A DNA stretch of 64,000 bases from Roseovarius sp. MMSF_3359 (GTDB lineage Bacteria > Pseudomonadota > Alphaproteobacteria > Rhodobacterales > Rhodobacteraceae), in contig NZ_JASHJC010000018.1 in the NCBI RefSeq assembly GCF_030733385.1, positions 1 to 64,000 of the forward strand, written 5' to 3'. This document shows positions 7,874 through 16,183 of the stretch, one piece after another; positions within the stretch are counted from its first letter, which is position 1; each line of letters begins with the position of its first letter. Below the pieces are notes generated by a model. That model was not told the DNA's origin, ran no database searches, and saw nothing but the letters and a program-made list of their open reading frames with translations. Position numbers and translations under genes: made by a program.

Positions 7874-9817
7874 ATGTTTGACAAGATCCTGATTGCCAAC
7901 CGGGGCGAGATTGCCTGTCGGGTGATGGAGACGGCGCGCAAGGTGGGCGTGCGGTCGGTGGCCGTGTTTTCTGATGTGGACCGGGCGGCCAAGCACGTGG
8001 CATTGGCCGATGAGGCGGTGCATATCGGCGGGGCGGCGCCCTCGGAGAGTTACCTCAGGGGTGACGCGATCATCCAGGCGGCGCTCGATACCGGCGCGCA
8101 GGCCATTCATCCGGGATATGGTTTCCTGAGCGAGAACCCGGATTTCGTCGAGGCGGTGGATAAGGCCGGGCTGGTCTTCATCGGCCCTTCGGCCAGTGCG
8201 ATCCGGGCCATGGGCCTCAAGGACGCGGCCAAGAAGCTGATGGAGGAGGCGGGGGTGCCGGTGGTGCCCGGCTATCACGGGGATAACCAGGACGCGGATC
8301 ATTTGGCGGCGGAGGCTGACAAGATCGGCTATCCGGTGCTTATCAAGGCCGTTGCAGGCGGTGGCGGCAAGGGTATGCGGCTGGTGGAGAAACCTGCGGA
8401 TTTCGCAGACGGTCTGGAAAGTGCGCGCAGCGAGGCGGCCAAGGCTTTTGGCAATGATGCGGTCCTGATCGAGAAATTCGTGGAGCAGCCGCGCCATATC
8501 GAGGTGCAGGTCTTTGGCGATGGTACCAAAGCCGTGCATCTCTTTGAGCGCGATTGCTCCCTGCAGCGTCGCCACCAGAAGGTCATCGAAGAGGCTCCCG
8601 CGCCGGGGATGACCGAAGAGATGCGTAATGCCATGGGACAGGCCGGTGTGCGTGCGGCGGAGGCCATTGGCTATGCGGGCGCAGGTACGGTGGAGTTCAT
8701 CGTTGATGGCTCGGACGGGCTCAAGCCCGACGGGTTCTGGTTCATGGAGATGAACACGCGGCTGCAGGTCGAACATCCCGTGACCGAGGCCATTACTGGC
8801 GTCGATCTCGTGGAATGGCAATTGCGCGTGGCCAGTGGCGAGGGGTTGCCCGCGCGACAGGAAGATCTGACGATCAACGGTCATTCCTTCGAGGCCCGGC
8901 TTTACGCAGAGGACGTCCCCAAGGGGTTCCTGCCCGCCACCGGCACGCTCTCGCATCTGCGCTTCCCGTCGGATGCGCGCGCCGACAGTGGCGTGCGGGC
9001 AGGCGACGAGATCAGCCCCTATTACGATCCGATGATTGCCAAGCTGACCACCCATGGACCGACCCGTGCGGTGGCGCTCAGGCGGCTCTCGACCGCGTTG
9101 GCGGCCTGTCAGGTGGCGGGGACCGTGACCAACCTCGGGTTTCTTGGCGCGCTGGCCGCCCATGAAGGATTTGCGGCGGGGCAGGTGGATACTGGCCTCA
9201 TCGCCCGCGACATCGACACGCTTGTCGTCCCGCCGGAGCCGGGCCCGCGCGATGTGGCGCTTGCAGGGCTGGCGGCGGCGGATGTGCTGAACTTCCCGGG
9301 CGGGGAGATCGGCTTTGCGCTTTGGGCGCCGGTCGGCAGGCCGCAGGGGTTGCGCCGTGGGGAGGAGACCTTTGAGGTGCGGATCAGAACCCTGTCGCGC
9401 GACGCCCATGACGTGGTGATCGGCGATACGGTGGTCGAGGCGCGGCGGATCGGGGGACGCTGGCAGCTCGATGGCCACGTCGCGCCGGATGTGGCGGTCG
9501 CCGACGGCGTCGTGACGGTCTTTGCCCAGTATGGCATCAGCTTTGACATCATCGACCCGCTGGAGCGTGATAGCACCGCCACGGGCGATGCGGCGGTGAT
9601 CGAAGCGCCGATGCCTGGCCTCGTCAAATCCGTCCATGCGACGGCGGGGCAGACCGTGGCGCAGGGGGACCGGCTTGCGGTGCTGGAAGCGATGAAGATG
9701 GAACATAGCCTGCTTGCCGCGCGCGATGGCGTGGTGGCCGAGGTTCTTGTGGCCGAGGGCGATCAGGTGAGCGCCGGGGCGGCGCTCGTCCGTCTCGAAG
9801 AGGACAGTGCCGCGTGA
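7874..9817 (+). CDS. mccA: 3-methylcrotonyl-CoA carboxylase, alpha (biotin carboxylase/BCCP) subunit
   Basis: Biotin-carrying subunit, 647 residues from the ATG at 7874, where the protein opens with the family sequence MFDKILIANRGEIACRV. A longer in-frame ORF beginning at 7520 only overlaps mccB and is not real. The order is biotin carboxylase N-domain, ATP-grasp with VAGGGGKGMR, EMNTRLQVEHPVTE in the active site, biotin carboxylase C-domain, a linker/BT domain, then a biotinyl domain with EAMKM and biotinyl lysine at about 608. Together with MccB it forms the carboxylase. BirA encoded at 36.5 kb in this window would attach its biotin. Confidence 0.93.
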   Translation: MFDKILIANRGEIACRVMETARKVGVRSVAVFSDVDRAAKHVALADEAVHIGGAAPSESYLRGDAIIQAALDTGAQAIHPGYGFLSENPDFVEAVDKAGLVFIGPSASAIRAMGLKDAAKKLMEEAGVPVVPGYHGDNQDADHLAAEADKIGYPVLIKAVAGGGGKGMRLVEKPADFADGLESARSEAAKAFGNDAVLIEKFVEQPRHIEVQVFGDGTKAVHLFERDCSLQRRHQKVIEEAPAPGMTEEMRNAMGQAGVRAAEAIGYAGAGTVEFIVDGSDGLKPDGFWFMEMNTRLQVEHPVTEAITGVDLVEWQLRVASGEGLPARQEDLTINGHSFEARLYAEDVPKGFLPATGTLSHLRFPSDARADSGVRAGDEISPYYDPMIAKLTTHGPTRAVALRRLSTALAACQVAGTVTNLGFLGALAAHEGFAAGQVDTGLIARDIDTLVVPPEPGPRDVALAGLAAADVLNFPGGEIGFALWAPVGRPQGLRRGEETFEVRIRTLSRDAHDVVIGDTVVEARRIGGRWQLDGHVAPDVAVADGVVTVFAQYGISFDIIDPLERDSTATGDAAVIEAPMPGLVKSVHATAGQTVAQGDRLAVLEAMKMEHSLLAARDGVVAEVLVAEGDQVSAGAALVRLEEDSAA

Positions 9818-10485
9818 TGCCCGAGGCCGGCGTTGATCTGACCCTGACGGGGTTCCGGCACAGTGTTTATACGCGCAGTGTCCGCATCGCGCTGGCCGAG
9901 AAGGGCGTGGCTTATTCATATGTCGAATGTGATCCGTTCGATCCGACGAATGCTCTGTCTTTGATGCAGAGCCATCCGTTTGGGCGGGTGCCGGTGCTGC
10001 ACCATGACGGGTTTCGCGTCTATGAGGTGGCGGCGATCCTCGGTTATGTCGATGCGTGTTTTGCGGGCATAGGTCTAACGCCCGGCGATGCGCAGGCTGC
10101 GGCTCGGATGCGGCAGGTGATCGCGATTGCGGATAACTATGTCTATTGGCCGCTGGTCCGGCAGGCCTTTTCCCACGGGCACTACCGGCCCCTGGTCGGT
10201 GAAGAGGGCGATCCCGCGGCCCTGCAGAAAGGTCTTACCGAGGCACCACGGGTCCTGGATGCGCTGGAAGAGATTGCCGCCGAAGGCCTGGTCCTTCGGG
10301 GTGATGCGATCTGCCTTGCGTCTTGTCACCTCTTCCCGATGCTCGACTATTTCGCCTTGCTGCCGGAGGGGCGCGAAATGCTGATGCAGCGCGATGCGCT
10401 GGCAGCCTGGCTGCATGGCATGGGCAGGCGCCCGTCGGCCCTCGCGACCCGGCCGGATTTATCCGATGAGGAGACCCCCGAATGA
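9817..10485 (+). CDS. Glutathione S-transferase family protein (first of a pair)
   Basis: A 222-residue GST-fold protein. The thioredoxin-like N domain opens with LTLTGFRHSVYTRSVRIALAEKG, with Ser/Tyr near the glutathione thiol position. FGRVPVLHHDGFRVYEVAAI is the cis-proline and glutathione-binding Ser/Glu region, although Glu-Val replaces the usual Glu-Ser. The C domain is helical. The ATG at 9817 overlaps the mccA stop by one base; a GTG three bases earlier is possible. Its stop overlaps the next GST gene by four bases. Position inside the leucine operon suggests a role linked to acyl-CoA or carbonyl by-products, which is inference only. Confidence 0.8.
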   Translation: MPEAGVDLTLTGFRHSVYTRSVRIALAEKGVAYSYVECDPFDPTNALSLMQSHPFGRVPVLHHDGFRVYEVAAILGYVDACFAGIGLTPGDAQAAARMRQVIAIADNYVYWPLVRQAFSHGHYRPLVGEEGDPAALQKGLTEAPRVLDALEEIAAEGLVLRGDAICLASCHLFPMLDYFALLPEGREMLMQRDALAAWLHGMGRRPSALATRPDLSDEETPE

Positions 10486-11141
10486 TCCGTCTGCATCACG
10501 TTCCGGCGTCGCGGTCCTTCCGCATCCTCTGGCTGCTGGAGGAACTGGGCCTCGACTGCGAACTCGTCCACCATTCGATCCGCGATGGCAGCCTGCGCGA
10601 TCCCGCCTACCTCGCCAAGTCCCCCGCCGGTCGTGTGCCCGCGCTTGAGATCGACGGTGAGGTGATTTTCGAAAGCGCTGCGATCCTGCAGACCCTGTGC
10701 GAGCGCCATCCGCAGGCGGGGCTTGCCCCCGTACCCGGCGCGCCGGAGCGGGTGCGGTACCTCGAACTGATGGGCTTTGCCGAAACCATGGCCAGCCTGA
10801 TCGAGAACCTCAACATGCAGCACCTCTTCCTGCGCGATCCGGCGCAGGCCTCGCCTGTGGTCCTCAAGCTCATCACCGCGCGGCTTGCGGCCACATTGGG
10901 CGCGCTGGAGGGGATGCTGGGCGATCACGATTATCTGCTGGCCTCGGGGTTCTCGGCGGCGGATGCGATGATGGGTTTCAACCTCTTTGTCGCGCCATAC
11001 TATGTCAAACTTGATCCCTTTCCGGGGTTGCTGGCCTATCGCACCCGGCTGGAGGCGCGGCCCGGGTTCATCGCGGCCCGCGCCCGGGATGGCGAGCAGA
11101 CATTCTATACGCAGGATTTCTACCCGGTGCCGGAGGCCTAG
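10482..11141 (+). CDS. Glutathione S-transferase family protein (second of a pair)
   Basis: A 219-residue GST. The N domain is RLHHVPASRSFRILWLLEELG, resembling the bacterial GST type with catalytic Ser/Arg; PAGRVPALEIDGEVIFESAAIL contains the cis-Pro and the Glu-Ser pair that holds the glutathione gamma-glutamyl group. The C domain has YLLASGFSAADAMMGF, the usual N-capping box region. It overlaps the preceding GST by four bases and is followed with no gap by the HMG-CoA lyase gene, so all are co-translated. The two GSTs are clearly different from each other and not a recent duplication. Confidence 0.85.
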   Translation: MIRLHHVPASRSFRILWLLEELGLDCELVHHSIRDGSLRDPAYLAKSPAGRVPALEIDGEVIFESAAILQTLCERHPQAGLAPVPGAPERVRYLELMGFAETMASLIENLNMQHLFLRDPAQASPVVLKLITARLAATLGALEGMLGDHDYLLASGFSAADAMMGFNLFVAPYYVKLDPFPGLLAYRTRLEARPGFIAARARDGEQTFYTQDFYPVPEA

Positions 11142-11996
11142 ATGACTGAATTCGTGGAGATTTTCGAAGTCGGCCCGCGTGATGGGCTGCAGAACGAAAA
11201 GCGTCAGATTCCGACCGCAGAGAAGATCGCCCTCGTCAATTGCCTGAGCGGGGCGGGTTTCCGGCGGATCGAGGTGGCGAGTTTCGTGAGCCCCAAATGG
11301 GTGCCGCAAATGGCCGATTCCGCCGACGTGCTGGCGGGGATCGACCGGGCGGAAGGCGTCCGTTACGCTGCCCTTACGCCCAACATGCGCGGCTTTGAAG
11401 GCGCGGTGGCCGCGAAGGCCGACGAGGTGGCGATTTTCGGATCGGCCTCGGAGGGGTTTTCGAAGGCCAATATCAACGCGACCATCGCCGAAAGCCTTGA
11501 GCGGTTCGCGCCGGTGGCCGAGGCCGCCAAATCCGCTGGCGTACCCGTGCGGGGCTATGTTTCCTGCGTGACGGACTGCCCCTATGACGGCCCGACCGAT
11601 CCCGCGCAGGTGGCCCGTGTGGCACGCGCGCTGTTCGAAATGGGGTGTTACGAGGTGTCACTGGGTGACACGATCGGGCAGGGGACGCCCGAGCGGATCG
11701 ACGCGATGCTGGCCGCGGTGGCGGACGAGGTGCCGGTGGCGCAGCTTGCCGGGCATTACCACGACACGTCGGGTCGGGCGCTTGCCAATATCGAGGTGTC
11801 GCTCGAACGCGGTGTGCGGGTCTTTGACGCGGCGGTGGGCGGGTTGGGCGGATGCCCTTACGCACCGGGCGCTGCGGGCAATGTCGCCACCGAGGCGGTG
11901 CATGATCGGCTGAATGATCTGGGCTATGAGACCGGGCTTGACCGGAAGGTCCTCGCCCGGGCGGCGGAGATGGCCCGCGCGATGCGGCAGGATTGA
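11142..11996 (+). CDS. mvaB: Hydroxymethylglutaryl-CoA lyase
   Basis: Cleaves 3-hydroxy-3-methylglutaryl-CoA to acetyl-CoA and acetoacetate, the last step of leucine catabolism; 284 residues, normal length. The DRE-TIM barrel signature is EVGPRDGLQNEK at the N terminus, followed by EVASFVSPKWVPQMAD. Metal ligands are in HYHDTSGRALAN, and the catalytic cysteine loop is GLGGCPYAPGAAGN. The ATG directly abuts the GST stop codon. It sits between the carboxylase and the hydratase that supplies its substrate. Confidence 0.94.
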   Translation: MTEFVEIFEVGPRDGLQNEKRQIPTAEKIALVNCLSGAGFRRIEVASFVSPKWVPQMADSADVLAGIDRAEGVRYAALTPNMRGFEGAVAAKADEVAIFGSASEGFSKANINATIAESLERFAPVAEAAKSAGVPVRGYVSCVTDCPYDGPTDPAQVARVARALFEMGCYEVSLGDTIGQGTPERIDAMLAAVADEVPVAQLAGHYHDTSGRALANIEVSLERGVRVFDAAVGGLGGCPYAPGAAGNVATEAVHDRLNDLGYETGLDRKVLARAAEMARAMRQD

Positions 11997-12008
11997 GAGG
12001 ACACGCAG

Positions 12009-12797
12009 ATGTACGAGACCATTACCCTTGAAACCGACGCGCGCGGTGTCGCGGCGCTTTGCCTGAACCGCCCGGACAAACACAACGCACTCTCGGCGCA
12101 GATGATCGCCGATCTGACCGCGGCGGCGGCCCGGCTGGCGGATGACGATGCGGTGCGCGTGGTCGTCCTGTCGGCGCAGGGCAAATCCTTCTGCGCGGGG
12201 GGCGACTTGGGCTGGATGCGGGAGCAGTTTGACGCCACGCCCGAGGTCCGCGCTGCCGAGGCCACCAAACTCGCCCGTATGTTGCAGGCATTGAACACGC
12301 TGCCCAAGCCGCTGATCGGGCGGATGCACGGCAATGCGTTTGGCGGCGGCGTCGGGATGGCCAGCGTCTGCGACACGGTGATCGGGGCGGACCATGTCAA
12401 GCTGGGCCTGACCGAGACGAAGCTGGGCCTGATCCCCGCAACGATCGGTCCTTACGTCTGCGCCCGTATGGGCGAGGCCAAGGCGCGCCGCGTCTTCATG
12501 TCCGCCCGGCTTTTCGGCGCCGATGAGGCGGTGCACCTGAACCTGCTGGCCCGCGCGGTCCCGATGTCGGAACTGGATGCCGCGGTTGAGGCGGAGGTGA
12601 CGCCATATCTCAACTGCGCCCCCGGGGCGGTGGCCCGCGCCAAGGCGTTACTGCGCTCTCTGGGGCCGCAGATCGACGATGCGGTGATTGCCCATACGAT
12701 TGACGAGCTTGCCGCCTGCTGGGCCGGGAAGGAGGCGCCCGAGGGCATCGAAGCGTTCTTCAAAAAGCACAAACCGTCCTGGTCGCCGCAAAATTAA
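12009..12797 (+). CDS. Enoyl-CoA hydratase/isomerase, probable 3-methylglutaconyl-CoA hydratase
   Basis: Crotonase-fold protein of 262 residues. SAQGKSFCAGGDLGWMRE is the oxyanion-hole and CoA pocket, and KPLIGRMHGNAFGGGVGMASVCD is the second oxyanion motif. TETKLGLIPATIGPYV follows; Glu in that segment is in the place of a catalytic acid. The DLGWMR variant is typical of methylglutaconyl-CoA hydratases of liu clusters. Placement after mccB, mccA and the HMG-CoA lyase supports the specific assignment: hydration of 3-methylglutaconyl-CoA to HMG-CoA. It is preceded by a GAGAGGACACGCAG ribosome-binding region and is the last catabolic gene. Confidence 0.85.
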   Translation: MYETITLETDARGVAALCLNRPDKHNALSAQMIADLTAAAARLADDDAVRVVVLSAQGKSFCAGGDLGWMREQFDATPEVRAAEATKLARMLQALNTLPKPLIGRMHGNAFGGGVGMASVCDTVIGADHVKLGLTETKLGLIPATIGPYVCARMGEAKARRVFMSARLFGADEAVHLNLLARAVPMSELDAAVEAEVTPYLNCAPGAVARAKALLRSLGPQIDDAVIAHTIDELAACWAGKEAPEGIEAFFKKHKPSWSPQN

Positions 12798-12820
12798 CCT
12801 CGCATTTACCCCGTTGGTGT

Positions 12821-12849
12821 TGACACGCTGCCAGAGGTGCGCCTAGGGC
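12821..12849 (+). promoter_or_regulatory. Candidate promoter for the porin-like gene
   Basis: TTGACA (12821-12826) is a perfect -35 hexamer; 17 bases on, TAGGGC (12844-12849) is a poor -10. The gap is 86 bases between the hydratase and the outer-membrane gene. Tentative because of the weak -10. Confidence 0.35.
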
Positions 12850-12883
12850 TCACGAAATGGTAACGAATGCTCACGGAGTTGTG

Positions 12884-14131
12884 ATGATGAATAGGTTAAG
12901 GTCATTTTTTTCGCTTTTTTTGATTGCTTCGCTTCTGCCGCTCGCCGCCGCCGCAAATGATCGGGTTGGCGCTTACAATTTCGACAATGTCGTCAAGACG
13001 GACCTTCGTTACTCCGAACAGATGTTCGACCGGCAGGATCATGTCACCGACAAGATCGCCGTGGCCCTTCTGGCGCGCCGCGATGGCGTGCTGGACCCGC
13101 AGAGCTTCTATCTCGGTGGCCGCCTGGTCCTGACCTATATCTTCGAGGAAACCAACACCGCGGGCAAATTCCCGATCCTGTCGCGCCTGCCGCCCACCCA
13201 TACCTCGGGCAAATCCGACAATTACGGCGTTCTCAACGAAGCCTCGCTCAATTTCACGATCACGCTGCCTTGGGTCACCGCCTTTGCCCAGGGTGAATAT
13301 ACCGAGGTCGAATACCCCGGTCAGGAAGATCTGCAACTGCGCAAATACTGGGTAGCTGTCGGCGATCTGAGCCGTTTCCCGGTCTATGCCGCCGTAGGCC
13401 GCAAGACGGTGAGTTTCGGTAACCTGGCCACTTACGCGCCTTTCACCCATAGCCACAGCAATCACTACTTCTGGGCGCAGTCGGACGATCCGGTGATTGA
13501 GTTTGGTTATGTCACTGATCAGACGCAGGTTGTGCTGACCCTGATTCCGGAACATCGCGGCCTGCGCGTCATCAGCAGCCCGGAAAACAATGGCGGCCTG
13601 TCGAATTTCGCCGTGAACGGTTCGCATCGGTTCGATCTGCAAAACGGCAACGGCCTGACCATCGGCGGCGGCTACCTGCGCGGCACGATCTATGACAGCG
13701 CCATCGCGCACCACCCGCCGGGGCAGGGGACATTCCGCTCCTGGAACGGGGCCTACAACATCAACACCACCTACAGCGGGTCGAATTTCGACCTGATGGC
13801 CGAATTCACGACGACCGAAGACATCTGGCCTGCGACCGGTCACAAGGTTACGGCGACAACGCTTCAGGGGCGGTACAGATCGACGATCTTTGGCAAACCG
13901 GCGGTCTATTCCCTGTCGGCCAGCCGCGGATTGCAGGGTGCCGGCGGCACCGAATGGGAGCGGATGGAGCAGGTGATCCTCGGGCTGGAGGTGGAGCCGA
14001 CCCCGCATGTGAAGCTGGGCGCGGAATACATGTATAACAACGGTTTCGTACCGCTGATCCTGCCCACCCGCACCGGCGACCGGAGCGTGGAATCGCATAC
14101 ATTCATCATCGGTGCCGAGCTGACCTTCTGA
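12884..14131 (+). CDS. Outer-membrane porin-like protein, resembles the LbtU siderophore porin family
   Basis: A 415-residue exported beta-barrel candidate. A signal peptide (FFSLFLIASLLPLAAAAN) is followed by alternating hydrophobic strands with many aromatic residues, ending in a hydrophobic strand with terminal Phe (FIIGAELTF) as outer-membrane proteins do. PVYAAVGRKTVSFGNLATY and VIEFGYVTDQTQVVLTL resemble LbtU-type porins, which take up siderophores without TonB energising, but this is pattern recognition. GGAG at 12875-12878 supports ATG 12884 or 12887 rather than the more distant 12857. No siderophore genes are nearby. Confidence 0.6.
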   Translation: MMNRLRSFFSLFLIASLLPLAAAANDRVGAYNFDNVVKTDLRYSEQMFDRQDHVTDKIAVALLARRDGVLDPQSFYLGGRLVLTYIFEETNTAGKFPILSRLPPTHTSGKSDNYGVLNEASLNFTITLPWVTAFAQGEYTEVEYPGQEDLQLRKYWVAVGDLSRFPVYAAVGRKTVSFGNLATYAPFTHSHSNHYFWAQSDDPVIEFGYVTDQTQVVLTLIPEHRGLRVISSPENNGGLSNFAVNGSHRFDLQNGNGLTIGGGYLRGTIYDSAIAHHPPGQGTFRSWNGAYNINTTYSGSNFDLMAEFTTTEDIWPATGHKVTATTLQGRYRSTIFGKPAVYSLSASRGLQGAGGTEWERMEQVILGLEVEPTPHVKLGAEYMYNNGFVPLILPTRTGDRSVESHTFIIGAELTF

Positions 14132-14162
14132 TCCCCCGGCACCGACCGACAGCGCGGCCTGG

Positions 14163-14501
14163 TTACGCCATTATCTCAAGCCGCGCGGTCATCGCAGGAT
14201 GATGGGCGCAGAAATAGTCGCCACCCCAGGCATCCGTTACCATCAAGTCGGCATGCTGACCCTGTTCCAGCGTGCCGGTATCCCAACTGCCATCCGTCGC
14301 CGTTGCGGTATGCGGTGCCAGATCGTGATTGGTGAAACGGACCTTGTCGCCGACCCTCACCATCAGGCGGTCGGGGCCGAAAAGAAACCCGTGGATGGCG
14401 ATCTGGTGCAGGCGGCTCTGCGCCCCGGCGGGAAGTGCCAGGGCCGGCACCATCGCGGCAGCCGCCCCAAGCCTAAGCACCCGGCGGCGGTTTGCGATCA
14501 T
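14163..14501 (-). CDS. Small Tat-exported cupredoxin
   Basis: A 112-residue type-1 copper protein. The N terminus NRRRVLRLGAAAAMVPALAL is a twin-arginine-like signal. The mature domain is a short cupredoxin, with an upstream His in DLAPHTATA and the C-terminal cluster YFCAHHPAMTARL supplying Cys, His and Met: the His-Cys-His-Met set of amicyanin/pseudoazurin-like proteins. Its start overlaps the stop of the DUF4142 gene (ATGA), so the two are co-translated. It probably carries electrons or copper in the periplasm. Confidence 0.82.
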   Translation of the reverse strand: MIANRRRVLRLGAAAAMVPALALPAGAQSRLHQIAIHGFLFGPDRLMVRVGDKVRFTNHDLAPHTATATDGSWDTGTLEQGQHADLMVTDAWGGDYFCAHHPAMTARLEIMA

Positions 14502-15016
14502 TGAACCGCTTTCACCATCATCTCGGCATGCCCTTCATGGGCTTTGAAGATCTCAAGACCCTGTTCGAACAGCGCCTTGACCTCCGGGTGGTCGATATTC
14601 GGGATGAAGGTATGCTCGACAAGATTGTTGACCGCCTGGTGATAGCCCAATTCATTCTCGGCATAGGCGCGGTCGAATTCTGCCCCGCGCAGTTGTGACA
14701 GGCGGTTGATGATCTCCTCGGAATCTGCCGCCAGCTTCTGTGACAGGAAATTGTCCTGCGCCTCGGCCCCGAGCTTGTCGAGAAGCGCCAGCGCCGCCTC
14801 GTTCACGGCCTCATGATCGCGGATCATGGTGCGGGCGAATTCGTGGATTTCCGGCGTGGTGCTGATGGCCAGCGCCAGATGTGCATAGCGGATGTCGATA
14901 TTGTCGGCGACATAGGCCACATGGGCGATCTCTGTGTCGCTCAATTGCGCCGGATCGTTGGCGAAAGCGGGCATGGCGGTGGCCGCGACAAGGGCGGCGG
15001 CGATAAAAGATTTCAT
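14498..15016 (-). CDS. DUF4142 family periplasmic protein
   Basis: A 172-residue exported protein of the DUF4142 four-helix (ferritin-like) family. It has a signal peptide (KSFIAAALVAATAMPAFA), then the typical LSDTEIAHVAYVADN and HEFARTMIRDHEAVN segments and a C-terminal AHEGHAEMM. Histidines and acids along the helices could bind metal. A longer in-frame ORF reaching 15952 merely runs antisense to the AraC gene; the ATG at 15016 gives the signal peptide. First gene of a two-gene operon with the cupredoxin, divergent from the AraC regulator. A role in metal or redox stress is inferred from the partner gene. Confidence 0.8.
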   Translation of the reverse strand: MKSFIAAALVAATAMPAFANDPAQLSDTEIAHVAYVADNIDIRYAHLALAISTTPEIHEFARTMIRDHEAVNEAALALLDKLGAEAQDNFLSQKLAADSEEIINRLSQLRGAEFDRAYAENELGYHQAVNNLVEHTFIPNIDHPEVKALFEQGLEIFKAHEGHAEMMVKAVQ

Positions 15017-15028
15017 GGTTTTCTCCCG

Positions 15029-15055
15029 TTGATTGGTCGTGATGACACCAATCAA
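15029..15055 (-). promoter_or_regulatory. 9-bp inverted repeat in the DUF4142 leader
   Basis: TTGATTGGT (15029-15037) and ACCAATCAA (15047-15055) are perfect complements around a 9-base spacer. The repeat lies 13-39 bases upstream of the DUF4142 start. It is either an operator for a dimeric regulator or an RNA hairpin close to the ribosome-binding site. Confidence 0.5.
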
Positions 15056-15102
15056 TGCGGGCCACGGTGAATTTTGAATGCCCGCGCGTTCATATGTCAT
15101 AA

Positions 15103-15141
15103 CAGATCGTTCAGACGGATGGACGCGGGTCAAACGATCTG
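15103..15141 (+). promoter_or_regulatory. 9-bp inverted repeat upstream of the AraC gene
   Basis: CAGATCGTT (15103-15111) and AACGATCTG (15133-15141) are perfect complements 21 bases apart, so their centres are 30 bases apart (about three helical turns). The right arm ends 13 bases before the AraC start. A candidate autoregulatory site; function inferred. Confidence 0.45.
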
Positions 15142-15154
15142 CAAAACTGCGCTT

Positions 15155-16105
15155 ATGAGCGACTTGCTGAGCGATATCCTGATGCAACTTTCCATGAAGG
15201 GGACGTTGTATTTCCGCACCTCTTTCCGTCCGCCATGGGGGGTGCGGGTGCCGTCCTATTCCAACGTCGCGCGGTTCCATTTTGCCCATCGGGGGGAATG
15301 CCTTATCCGGCATGAAAAGGGGGGCGAGCCGATCCGCCTGGCGCAGGGGGACCTGGTCATTATTCCCGGCGGTGCGGGGCATTCGCTCTATTGCCAGCCC
15401 GAGACCGAGCCCGACGCCTTGCCGCTTGAGACGGTGTTGGAGCGTGCAGGGTATGAGGGCGAGGGAGTTTTGGTTTATGCCGGTGACGATAATCTCGAGG
15501 ATCGCGAGACGCAGCTGATCTGCGGCCATTTCTCGATCGCCGACGGGCAGGAACATCCAATTTTCGACCGTCTGCCGCCTTTTGTGCATATCCAGGACTA
15601 CGGCGCGCAGGCAGGGCAATGGATGGAGGCGACCTTGCGCATGATCGGGGCCGAAACCGGCGGGCAATCCATGGGCGGCGACCTGATCGCGCTGAAACTC
15701 TCCGAGACAATCTTCGCCCAGGCGATCCGTGCCTTCCTGTCCAGTGCCGAGGCGCAGGATGCGGGGCTGTCGGGATTTTCCGACCCGCAACTGGCGCGCG
15801 CGCTGACGATGATCCATGCGGACCCGTCCCATGGCTGGACCCTCGATGCGCTCGCACGCGAGGCGGGCATGTCGCGTACCGGCTTTGCCGTGCGGTTTGC
15901 CGACAAGATCGGGATGCCGCCGCTGCAATACGTCACCTATTGGCGGATGCAACTGGCCTGCCGCGCGTTGCGGGAAACGGGCCGGTCGATCGCGGATGTG
16001 GCGGCGCAGGTCGGCTACAGTTCGGAATCCGGGTTTTCACGGGTCTTCAAGAAGGAAAAGGGCCTGCCGCCCGCGCGGTACCGGGCGCAGATGGCGGCGG
16101 CGTGA
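15155..16105 (+). CDS. AraC family transcriptional regulator with N-terminal cupin domain
   Basis: A 316-residue regulator. The N-terminal half is the cupin-type ligand domain of the AraC_binding_2/cupin_6 group (FHFAHRGECLIRH, LAQGDLVIIPGGAGHSLYC). The C-terminal half carries two helix-turn-helix units: WTLDALAREAGMSRTGFAVRF and SIADVAAQVGYSSESGFSRVF followed by the AraC signature FKKEKGLPPARYR. An upstream in-frame ATG at 15074 would cross an inverted repeat, so the ATG at 15155 is used. It is transcribed away from the DUF4142-cupredoxin operon across 138 bases holding two inverted repeats, making that operon its likeliest target. Confidence 0.85.
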   Translation: MSDLLSDILMQLSMKGTLYFRTSFRPPWGVRVPSYSNVARFHFAHRGECLIRHEKGGEPIRLAQGDLVIIPGGAGHSLYCQPETEPDALPLETVLERAGYEGEGVLVYAGDDNLEDRETQLICGHFSIADGQEHPIFDRLPPFVHIQDYGAQAGQWMEATLRMIGAETGGQSMGGDLIALKLSETIFAQAIRAFLSSAEAQDAGLSGFSDPQLARALTMIHADPSHGWTLDALAREAGMSRTGFAVRFADKIGMPPLQYVTYWRMQLACRALRETGRSIADVAAQVGYSSESGFSRVFKKEKGLPPARYRAQMAAA

Positions 16106-16183
16106 CGCTGGCGTCGCCGGCTCTTATACCGTTGTTTTTTAGCTTCTTTTGGCCTGAAGCAGGCGCTAGCGGTTTTAGAATTT

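Noticed and set aside
7856-9919. A 687-codon open frame antisense to mccA
   Set aside because: Long only because GC-rich codons leave few stops on the opposite strand; mccA is fully convincing.
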